64,000 nucleotides of DNA, taken from the NCBI GenBank assembly GCA_018417955.1, contig JACTVC010000008.1, positions 682,001 to 746,000 of the forward strand, in the 5' to 3' direction. This DNA comes from Laccaria trichodermophora (lineage: Eukaryota > Basidiomycota > Agaricomycetes > Agaricales > Hydnangiaceae). Positions within the stretch are counted from its first letter, which is position 1; every line of letters starts with the position of its first letter. The translations under genes and the position numbers were made by a program. Below the pieces are notes generated by a model. The model searched no databases. It saw only the letters and a program-made list of their open reading frames with translations, and had not been told where the DNA came from. This document shows, piece after piece, positions 20,511 through 30,649 of the stretch.

Positions 20511-21904
20511 CCTCCACTGATTCCTGCCAGAATCCGGGGAATTCCTGGAATTCTGGAGGAATCAAATTTGGCAGAGGGCCCTGCCAAATTGATCAAAGAA
20601 TTCTGCGGAATGGTTCCAGTGATCACCCAGAAGGAATGCTCATGGAATAAGATGGAACAGAATTCCTGATGCCCAAATCAACAAACAAATCACTCTCTCC
20701 TCTCAACCACCACCTTCGTCCATGATGCCCACCCATCGCCATGTCACCACAATCACCCATGGTCAGCACCACCCACAACACTCATCAACCAGCAACCACG
20801 ACCATCATGAAGCAACAAGAATAATGTGAGGATGCCACTTCACTGATGCCACATCGCTATCAGCGATGTGGCAACCAAACAATGAATGATGATGATGTCG
20901 TCATTCATCGTTATTCAGGAGTGAGTGCCCCCCCCTCCTCCATCCCAACCCATCCCACTAATGGTTGCCAAAACGTGACACAACAGCGACCTGACAACAA
21001 CATGACACAACAGTGACACAACGACGACATGACACAACGGTGACACAATGACAATGCAATGCGATGAAAACAATGCAACGCAACAACAACAACACAACAA
21101 TGGCAACATGACACAATGACAACATGCATCCATGTCATCGGATGATGAAAACACAACAATGCAACATGATGGAGATGCAACATGACAACGACAACGCAAC
21201 ACGATGACGGTGACACAACATGATGACAATGCATGCCCACATTGTCGAGCACCCACATCATCAAGCACCCACATCATCAAGCCTTCCTTCCCTCCCTTTT
21301 CCCCCCTTCCCTGTCCCCCCTTTCTCTTCCCCTTCCTTGTCCATCTTCCCTCCCCTTTCTCTCCCCCTTCCTTGTCCATCCCCCCTTCCTTTTCCCTCCC
21401 CCTTCTCTATCCCTTCCTTATGTGTACCTTTCTGTACCCATCTTTCCCCCCTCCCTTCCCTTCCCCCTGCCTTCCATCCCTCCTCCCCCCTTCCCTATGT
21501 CTCCCTATTCCTCATACTTCTCTTTGTCCATCCCCCTTCCCTACTCTAATAAAATACATTAAAAATTTGTTCTATTGAGATCTTATGGCTTGAATAGGTG
21601 TGAATTTGTAGTAAAATAGATTTTAGGTCTGAATAAAATACATTAAAATTTGTCTGCTGAGGTCTATGACTTAACTAGGTGTGAACTGTATAAGAAATTT
21701 TGTCTGTTGAGGAATTGAATTAGTGCAGATTAAGCCTCTAGCTCAGTGCTGATCTATTCTGATTTATAACCTAAATAATGAGATTTTCTGCCTATTCCAG
21801 TTGGATTCCTGGAATCCTCTGGAATTCTGGAATTCTGGCTGGAATCCTGCGGAATTCCTGGATTCCAGCCAGAATCCATGGAATCCAGTAGGAATCAGTG
21901 GAGG
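20511..21904. mobile_element. Non-autonomous TIR element inserted in the reverse transcriptase
   Basis: CCTCCACTGATTCCT at 20511-20525 is perfectly inverted at 21890-21904, with weaker inverted similarity inward (GGAATTC/GAATCC-rich blocks) and slightly outward. The interior has three parts: subterminal GGAATTC-CTGG-like repeats, a GACACAAC(G/A)-rich simple repeat (about 20980-21230) and a long C/T-rich tract (about 21270-21540). Frames in the C/T tract are open in all plus frames and are not genes. No clear target duplication was found. 21905-22090 holds no gene. Confidence 0.6.
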
Positions 21905-22093
21905 AATGGAAAGTATTGTACATTTGCACTGATTATTTGTAGGGCCCTGTTTCAAGTGTAATTGAACATCAACTGCCTTGAGGGTGTTGTAGTCATGTGA
22001 TCACGACATAACAAAATATTGAAATGTCTTCTTGCAAGTACTTAGTATGTACCAAGAGTGCAACAGGATTATGGGTCTAGCTAGGTTCCCTTC

Positions 22094-23400
22094 CTACAGT
22101 TTCTTAACCACTCCTACTATTGAAGGCCAGTTTCTCTCCCAAAGCACAGATCTGTACAGTGCAACCCCCTGGCTGATGTGACCCAAATGTGACCACAGAA
22201 TTGCTGCTTGAACTAACACTCCCTTTTTGTTGTACCATTGTCCCCACTCACAGGGACTCGAGACTACCAATTTCAGTAGCCAAGCATGGCCTTCCACAGC
22301 ACTAGATGTATGGCCTATGGTGAAGCCAAACCACACTGCAGCATGTTGTCACTGAGAAGCCACAGTGCTCCACAATGCAGACGAAACCCAGTTGCACCCA
22401 CCTAGCAATCCCTGCCCCATGACAACATCCAACACCCACTGAAAGTTGGCCTCCTTGATGGTATGTCACCTGTACGATCATCCTCCATCCCCTCTCTCAG
22501 ATGCCAAGTGTCTGACAGTCCACTGTTCCACTGCTGACCCAAGCATCATCAGTCTGAGATGTTACAGATCACCCTGCAGGCTGTCTTATCAGAAGCGCAC
22601 TGCAGGTTCGAGGAACTGGTAGCTCTAGATCAGACTAGTGAGAGATAGAAAAGGAGCAGTACAGATGAAATCTCACTTACCAAACCAAATCAATTGGACG
22701 ACCACAGCCAGGCCCATATATGTGGTGTGCAAACGAGCAGAATGGAAGAGATGCCAAGTTGTCGAACAACCCCTGGTATGTTGAGATCATGTCCCTGCCG
22801 AACGGTACTGTTGAGCCAACCTGAATTCTGCTGACCTGAGCACACATCAACAACAGCTGAAACTTTAACATTAAATGAACCTACATCCTTCAAGTATCCG
22901 GCGATCCCTCCTGTCCATGGTTATCTGCCACATCAGTACACTGGGTTGTGAGGCTTACTGAGTGACGACCTTTGAATGGTGTCTCCTTTTCTTGATCTCA
23001 CAACCTAAAAAGCAGGGTTAGATGAAAGCAACGAAAAGCAGAGAGGATCCTTACCTGCATTTGGGTTACAGTAAAGAACCATTGAGGATAAATGGATGCC
23101 TGCAAGCAGCTTTCAATACACACAGTCCTTGGTACTAGATAATGTGTGTATGAGTGGAAGACGGATCTGAAATAGAGAATATACCTCACCATTGTTCATC
23201 AGTCCATCAAGATCATCCACACACCTGAGATACATGCACTTGATAGCATCCTGTAGGTTGCTGCTGGAAATTGTGGCCATTGCCTTCATTGATATTGAAC
23301 AACAATGAGGATGTGGCAAAAGGGGAGGAAGAGTGTTGGAAGGTGTGTGGCAGATGACCAACATCAGAAACCCCAGAATCACAGCGTGTTAGAGACAGTC
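22094..23400 (-). other. Unrecognised minus-strand exon-like remnants
   Basis: Several minus-strand pieces look protein-like: MATISSSNLQDAIKCMYL (near 23280) followed by a GTGAGG donor, PFGRDMISTYQGLFDNLASL (near 22800), and GHTSSAVEGHAWLLKLVVSS (near 22300). They lie in different frames, with introns possible between them, and are interrupted by stops. I recognise no family. The setting inside the CpG-poor repeat island suggests another decayed transposon gene. Confidence 0.3.
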
Positions 23401-23861
23401 AAAAGTCTACACAAAGATATTGTCCAGAAAAAGATGGGGATGTTGAAATAGTCACATCAGGTCAACTCTGTGGACTGACGAAATTATGATGAGAATGTTA
23501 GCAGATGAGAGCTGAGTACATACCCATGTCATTGAGGTGACTTGACAATGCCTTATCCTACCAGAAACAGTGTGAAGGGCCAGACGATGGGCCTCATGAT
23601 TACTCTTATATTAAGGAAATGCCCAGCTTTCGTGGGCACATGTTTGGCTAGCCCTTCGGTGCCTAGGCTCTCTCTGCTCTTTTGTTGTAATCCCCCACCT
23701 GAGACCAATGCGCCCTCTCCTCACGTCATATGGCCACTCAATAATCACTTTTGGCACCTACTCTCTCCACTTCAGTCACCCATTTTTGGGTACCTATGAG
23801 GTACATCAATTCCTTGATTTAGGGTACCTTGGGGGTACCCATTCTGGGGTGGTATATGAGC

Positions 23862-24010
23862 TCCATACCAATACCATGGTACCATGGAATGGAAAACACA
23901 TACCATACCCCACTCATACCAATACCATGTTACCATACCATACCAATACCATGTCACCATACCATACCATGTCCTGTTATACCATACCAGAGGTATGATG
24001 TCACTTCATA
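23862..24010. repeat. CCATAC/ATACCATG simple-repeat array, left
   Basis: Dense repeats of CCATACC with interspersed ATACCATG and the palindrome CCATGGTACCATGG (near 23874). A similar array lies 2.1 kb downstream. 23401-23861 shows no gene. Confidence 0.7.
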
Positions 24011-26040
24011 CCATCATACCAAAGCTAACATAGGGTGTCTGGGGTCCTTTTCCAATATATATAAATTATTTCTGCAGGCTGCAATACTGGTCCATTGGGT
24101 GCCATTTTTTGTGGGGTGGTTCTCCAGGTTTTTCCTGAGATATTAGGCTACAAATGGCCTGGTTACCATAGTTGTGGGAGTATAAAAAGAAAGAGAGAAA
24201 AATTCTCAAAAAGGAAAGAGAAAAAGAGAAAAAGGAGGGATTTCCTGACTTACTAGTAACCTTTCTCTTGGTAAAAATTCCACAAAATTACCACAAAATA
24301 CATTGATTGTTATACCACTTTTTCATAATACTTCTGATGGTGAAAAATTAAACTAAGTAGATTTGGTAGCATTCTCAACCCTCAAAAGAATATCACAAGG
24401 ATAAGAGGGGTGTCTGCTATCCTTTCCTTCACATTGTTTTGAACCACATGAACCACAGGAATTTGTGCACTGATCCTTGTTAATTCAATGTTCCCCATCC
24501 TTTTTTCACACTTCCAACATTTCCTTGCTGCATGTTCTAGACTATGGACTGTCACAGGGTACTCAGAGATAAATTTTGAAATTAGAATTTCTCAATAGGT
24601 TGACCTTCATCTGGTATAGGTTGGCCTTCATCTGGTTTGATTTCAAAGAACTTAAATGGATACAATTTATCCATGGACTGTAATAGTTTTAAATATGTGA
24701 CACTCTAGCTCAAATTTCCCACTCATTTTTAAAGATTATAGTACACTTACAACACATTACACTTTAGAAAAATGTAACATCTCTGGTACACCATAAAAAA
24801 AAAGATCACATCTGAAGGCACATGATTGCTTTTCCTTTCACAATTTTGATTTTGGCAAGTGGATCAGTGTATTTCAGTGTTATCCATCCTATGTAGACTT
24901 TTTATTTTTCTGTTGGGTATCCAATATGTGTGTCTGCCCTGATGTATTATTCTCACTAGGCAATACACTTCTGAGATATTTTTGGGTGGAAAAGGGATAT
25001 TATAGAGCATTACTTAGTTTTGATCAGTGTAATGACTGCTAATTAGTTGCTTTCCTGATAATGAGGGCTGGGCCACTGGTAGAGTTTATTGCAATATGTT
25101 TGTGAAGCTCAGGGTTTGAATTTGAGAGCTTCAACTCCTTTGCATTGAGATCTGATCTGGGATTGTCAAGACGTGCAACATTTCTCTGCCAGATTACATG
25201 TGTGCAGTTAGATGTTCCCCAAGCTGAAATTACAATTGATAAATGAAATTTTTTGATTATCATAGGAAATGATGCTGCACACAATGTTGTGGGAGGGGAA
25301 GATGTTAAAAATATTGAAAATTCAAATTATAAGGGCGTGGGAACTATCTACCATACATGGCATCGTCTGAGTACAGAAATCATAGCAGCTGCTAATGTTT
25401 CCATTCCTGGAATTATTTTGGTAGCAGCTGCTACTACCCACAGGTATGGGAACTCCACCCTACAAATTGAGGCCAGATAGTCCAAACCATCTATTGAAAA
25501 TGAGTTTAAATAGGCTTTATCCCAGCTTTCCCATGCATCCAAAGCCATTTAATGATACATATCTTTCCCAATCCTGTCTATTAGAACAATATTCATCCAA
25601 ATCAAACAAAACCATATCTATTGTGATGAAGTGGTCATAGAGGAGAAAAGAAAAGTGGAAAGGCTTTGAGGTTTTTGCTAAGATTTCCAATTCCAAGTGG
25701 AGGCCAGATAGTCAACTCCAACCTTTAAAAATCAGTTCAATTGAGGGTTTTTTCATTCCTGAAAAGCCATTAATAGGTATGCTTTCAATAATAGGTTAAA
25801 TATATTTTGCCCAGTAGGGCCAATCAGACAGTCCTGCCTACTTACATAGCATACAGATATAGTATGGCCAACAACACCATCATATAATCTCAATTTTCTT
25901 AAAAATTACATATGTTGGAATCAAGGATTGTTGTCCTGAGTGTTTGGCCAAAGTCTTCTTTGTCATAATATTTGGTCCAATTTATTGAAGCTGAGTGAAT
26001 CTGTCCAATCCAAAGTCTTGTCAGAGTCTTCATTATCAAA
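24011..26040. other. AT-rich interval between the two CCATAC arrays, no supported gene
   Basis: Only short frames with no recognisable domain. A two-copy 22-bp repeat (TAGGTTG(A/G)CCTTCATCTGG) lies near 24597-24640. CpG is rare. The two similar arrays at its edges could be subterminal repeats of one decayed element, but no inverted termini or target duplication were found. Confidence 0.4.
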
Positions 26041-26245
26041 ATATTATACCATGGTATTGTAATCCCATGTTGCACTCTCATACCATATCATACCATGGTA
26101 TTACACCCTCATACCATACCATGGTATTGTACTCCCATACCATACCATACCATTGTATCACACTCCCATACCATACCATACCATGGTATCACACTCCCAT
26201 ACCATGCCATACCATGCACCTTCATACCATACCATGGTATCAGGA
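26041..26245. repeat. CCATAC/ATACCATGG simple-repeat array, right
   Basis: About 200 bp of ATACCATGGTAT and CATACCATACCAT units separated by CACTCCCATA-type linkers. Related to the array at 23862-24010. Confidence 0.7.
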
Positions 26246-26386
26246 ACCATAATCTATTTTTATTTAGGCAGAGGAAGGCAGAAAACCCTCATTTTGAAGT
26301 TTGTTTACATTTATTTACCAATAGCTTTGACTGAAGTGAGGCTAAAATTTTGTAGTGTCTGCTTTGATGTGTGCACTATTTCTTAA

Positions 26387-26740
26387 TTGGGCAATTTCCT
26401 AATTAGGAAAATTGTTACACTTTTTTCTGCCACACCTAATGTCAGGCACAGTGTGCAGTTAGGTTGGGAACTGTTTCCCATGCTCTTTGGGCCACTGGAG
26501 TTAGTGGCTAGCTCAGTGTTGTCATTGTTCATGACAATGTTTGCACTATTTCCAAATTGGGCCATTTCCTAATTAGGAAAAGCATTACACTATTTTCTGC
26601 CACACCTAATGTCAGGCACAGTGCACATTTAGGTTGGGAACTGTTTCCCACACTCTTTGGGCCACTGGAGTTAGTGGCTAGCTTAGTGTTGTCATTGCTT
26701 ACAATGATGTTCGCATATTTCCCAATTTGGAAAGTCATTC
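26387..26740. repeat. Two-copy tandem repeat, period about 170 bp
   Basis: ATTGGGC(A/C)ATTTCCTAATTAGG starts each copy (26387 and 26557), followed by TTTTCTGCCACACCTAATG, CAGGCACAGTG and TTTGGGCCACTGGAGTTAG blocks. The two copies are nearly identical. Open frames appear on both strands but mirror each other and have no domain. Confidence 0.8.
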
Positions 26741-26759
26741 CATAATATCAGTTTGGCTT

Positions 26760-27110
26760 GTACTGTCCACTTTTTCACTACAACAATTACTAGTGTGCGC
26801 TTTTTTCATTACTAAAGTGTGTAGTGTCCACTTTTTAGACTACAAATGCATGTAGTGTCCACTTTTTAGACTACAAATATTTGTAGTCTTTGCCATTTTC
26901 ATTACAAAGGCTTGTAGTGTGTGCTCTTTTCATTACAAATGTTTGTAGTGTCCGCTTTTTCAACTACAAATGTTTGTAGTGTCTGCTTTTTCAACTACAA
27001 ATGTCTGTAGTCTTTGCTTTTTACATTACAAAGGCTTGTAGAGTGCACTTTTTTCATTACAAATGTTTGTAGTGTCCGCTTTTTGGACTACAAATGTCTG
27101 TAGTCTTTGC
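26760..27110. repeat. Minisatellite of TGTAGT(G/C)T...TTTTT...ACTACAAATG units, left part
   Basis: Units of roughly 30 and 60 bp alternate TGTAGTGTCC(G/A)CTTTTT and ATTACAAATG/ACTACAAATG. The array continues at 30387-30515 on the other side of the hAT element, which therefore inserted within it. Confidence 0.85.
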
Positions 27111-30100
27111 CAGTGGTGTCATGGCTGTCTTGACCTCAGCCATAAAGGTCAGGCTGAAATGTGGGTCAGGCCAATTTGACCGGTCATGTCCGCGGTCAAA
27201 GGGGGTCAAACGTCACATGCATGCCAAATCACAGGTTACCCGCGACATTGATTAGACAGTGAAGCAAGTAATCAAGTAGTGTCGAAGCCGTCTGTATAGT
27301 ACTGGTAGAGTAGAAAAGTATGGAATTATATACACATTACCCTCTGATCCCTTGAGTTCTACAATGCCTCCACCCTCGCCGCTCTGGGGATATTTTCATC
27401 ATGATAAAAGCCATTACAAGAACGACAAGACTCACCTGAATGCATGGTGCAAGGCATGTATTTTGTCCCAAAAGCACGTCTTGCTAGAATTGGATTCATC
27501 GAGAACCAGTAGAGGTGAAATCACGGCAGTGCGGAGTCCCTTGGAGTTGGAGCTGGCCGGTATGTTAGATATCCAATTGATTTCCCTTGATCAACCTAAA
27601 AAAAATACAGCCATTGCAAGGGTCACACCGGTCTGTGGAAAAGTTAATCGCATAAAAACACACATCAAGAATTGCAAATCACTCACCAACGATGAACGCA
27701 CCCTCGCTATATTGACTATACCCCATGCCCCAACGCGCCAGCAAGCTACAGCCCTCCGTGAACACCCCACCCTTGTCCTTTCCTCCCTGACTACATCTTT
27801 TCATCACCCTACCTCTGAACCGCCTATTCCGTCAAATACTGCAACAAGGACTCTCAATCAGTCCGCTGTTCGTCCATCATCGACACCACTATGCATACCT
27901 GCTCTTAAAAGGCCGAAGTCCCTACATGACGGACGTGGTGGTGTACAGACACTTGCCAAAGTTCTTTTGCCGCAAGAACTGCAGGACGACTTTTCCAGGG
28001 ATCTATGCAAGCTGCTCATCTCGTTAAACACAGCATGGGCAGCGGCAGATAATCCCACACTCCATACCTTTGTTCACAAGTGGATTGGGCCTGAGGTCGT
28101 CGTACAGGATCGTCGAATCGTGTCAGGCCAGGTGCTTGACAACAAGGTCAGAAAGGTGGAGAATAAGGTGCGACAAAAGGTTCGGGGAAAGCTGGCAACT
28201 GGCTTGTGTGACGGGTGGAAGAACATTGCCAAGACATCCGTTGTAACCTCGTTGATGACCGTCGACGCAATCGTGAGCCAGTAAAGCTTATTACTCGAAA
28301 TGATACTCACTTCACTGTTCTAGCCATATCTTGTCCAAACCCACGACGTAACGTGTGATGCAAAGACAGGCGACCACCTGTTGAAGTTGGTACTGGAAGA
28401 CATCGTCTTGATGGAAACAAAATACGGCGTTATTCTCATTGCTTGGTGTACAGACGACGGCCCTGATGGGAAGAAAATGCGACGGTTATTGCTTGCTGCT
28501 TTTCCACACCTCATTGTGATTCTGTGTTGGGCTCACCAGGTTAATTTGATTGTTGGAGATTGCCTCGCCATCCGACAGAGTGTGATGGACGACATCAACC
28601 ATGCCCTCGATGTTGTGAAGTGGTTTAACAACCATGGGACTGCCCTGGAACTGCTTCGTCAGGAACAAGTTCTCACGTTCGAGGGACTCAGCTGGACGTT
28701 GATACTTCCCGCTATTACACGGTGGACCGCGCATTACCTTGCTTTGAGCTGAGTTTTGAAGGTGAAGCAGCCGCTTCAAATTTGTTGGACGAGAAACGAA
28801 GACAGGCTCATCACATGTGCTGGGACAAAAGAGGAGTTGCAGGAGAAGGCACGTCAAATTAGAGACATAGTGCGGGATGAGGCCTTTTGGTATCGAATTG
28901 GAAGGTATTTCGTCTGTCCAATCGGTCAGCATTTAGACTTTAACATGGTGATAGGGTCCGAAAAGTTCTCGAACCACTTGCTATTGCAGCCAATGTTGCC
29001 CAGTCATCCCATACCCGCCTCGACCAAGTTCTACTCACCCTCGGAAATCTGATTTGCATTTTCTCCCAACCCACTGAAGCTTTCGATGACGATCTGCAGA
29101 ATGGAATCCTCAAGAGCATTGAAAAGAGATGGAAGAAAGCTGACCAGGATATTTTTATAGTCGCGGTATTCCTTAATCCGTATATTCGAGACACGCTTTT
29201 CAACAAGGAGTTCCTCATGGAGGCACAGCTTTACAACATCGTGGAGAGGACGTATGAGCGCATTCTGCGGTGTGATTCGGACCTCGACTTCTTAGATGCT
29301 TTTGAGGATTACAAGTGGTCGCGTGGGGAGTTTTCTGATGATGAGATGTCGCTCTCACTTATGAAGGAGAAGTTCGCACGTGAGGTATGTTATTCATCTT
29401 CAGATGGCTAAAACCTGACACCAACGCTACTATAGGACGCTCCGCTGGACCTTCGGAAGATCTGGGCTCGGATCGACAAAGGAGTCAATTGTGGGCGAAA
29501 CGGGCTCGTCAAGCTTGCCATACATGTTTTCTCTGTGATTGCAAACTCAGCCAGCTGTGAACGAGTGTTTAGCAAATTCGGAACCACGCACACGAAGCTG
29601 CGTAACAAGCTCAATCCAGAAAGGGTTCACAAGTCGGCCGTCATTGGAATGGAAATCAATCAAGTGCTGGAGGATCACGGTCTTGCTAGAAATCGAAAAA
29701 AGTGCAAGTTCGGTGAGGACAAGTCGACCAATGACGTGGATTTGGAGGTGGAGGTGGAATTTCGAGATTATGCGGAAGATTTAGTTCGGCAGGCTCAAGT
29801 CTCACAGCAAGAAGAGGAACATGACACTGACCACATCCCCTCCTCGATACTACCAATTCAGTCTCAGCCTACCGCCACCACAGTCGTTCCTCCACCCCGA
29901 ACGTTGAGAGCTCGCAAAACTCAAATTACACTTCAAAATCTGTTTAATTACGACATTGACAGTGCTACAGGCGAAGGACTTGGGTTTTATTGGCCGGGGA
30001 GTGTCAAGAATCTTGAGGAGGACTTGCTAGCGCACGAGCGCACAGCTGCTGAAGGCCAGCCTGCTTCCCATCCCCCAACATTGTAACATGATTATGGATT

Positions 30101-30386
30101 GTCGTAGTGTAATCACTTCTTTTGTAATCAAAGCTGGTCCTTTTCTTCTTCTGTGATTTGAACTTATTGGGAAACTCAAACGTGTATAGAAAATCAAACA
30201 GGGTACGTAGCTAATACTTATAATCTCCAGAAATCGGGCTTGTCGACGTCAACCAGATGTCGGGTTATACAAGGCCGCATTCGCACGACCCTCTCTGGAC
30301 CGGTCAGGCCGATATTTGACCACTTTATGGCCATTTTGGTTGACCACCGGCCTGACCGGTCATGACCCGGGTCATTGACACCACTG
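27111..30386 (+). mobile_element. hAT transposon, 3,276 bp, 8-bp target duplication
   Basis: Ends are CAGTGGTGTCA (27111) and TGACACCACTG (ending 30386), flanked by GTCTTTGC at 27103-27110 and 30387-30394. Subterminal TGACCGGTCA-type palindromes occur at both ends (near 27178, 30298 and 30352). It contains one four-exon hAT transposase gene with a single nonsense codon. CpG content is high compared with its flanks, so it is a young insertion. Confidence 0.95.
27364..30086 (+). pseudogene. hAT transposase (BED finger, RNase H-like core, Dimer_Tnp_hAT), one nonsense codon
   Basis: Four exons: 27364-28272, 28324-28904, 28955-29384 and 29436-30086, with introns of 50-51 bp and consistent phases (0, 2, 0), giving 856 residues. 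The N-terminus has a BED-type zinc finger: NAWCKAC, then RIKTHIKNC. The catalytic part has CDGWKN (first Asp), WCTDDGPDGKKM (second Asp) and CWAHQVNL, the C-x2-H of hAT proteins. ITRWTAHYL follows. The C-terminal dimerisation region contains NSASCERVFSKFGTTHTKLR with the catalytic Glu. The tail is Pro/Ser-rich. TGA at 28750-28752 is the only premature stop; CGA (Arg) fits. One reversion from intact, or functional if the stop is read through or is a sequencing error. Confidence 0.9.
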
Positions 30387-30600
30387 GTCTTTGCTTTGCC
30401 TTTTTCATTACAAATGTTTGTAGTGTCCGCTTTTTTCAACCACAAATGTCTGTAGTCTTTGCTTTTTACATCACAAAGGCTTGTAGTGTGCACTTTGTTC
30501 ATTACAGGGTGGTAGTCTCAGCAATGAATATGTCATATACAAACACCACAAGAGACTGAAACTGAAACTGAAACTGAAACTGAGTACATAGAATTTTTGC
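30387..30600. repeat. Right part of the split minisatellite and a short CTGAAA repeat
   Basis: Continues the TGTAGT/ACAAATG minisatellite to about 30515. Four tandem ACTGAA units follow near 30556-30582, then sequence leading into the end of the micro-exon array. Confidence 0.7.
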
Positions 30601-30649
30601 TTCTCCTTAGTATCTACATAACTCAATGATAGACATGTAAAAGAAACTA

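Noticed and set aside
20915..21379. Cys/His-rich protein on the minus strand
   Set aside because: Produced by the GACACAAC simple repeat read in reverse; different frames are equally open.
21204..21578. Pro/Ser/Leu-rich proteins from three overlapping frames
   Set aside because: A C/T-rich tract without stops in all plus frames; composition artefact.
26383..26745. Paired small proteins on both strands around 26.4-26.7 kb
   Set aside because: Mirror translations of a 170-bp tandem repeat with no domain or splice context.
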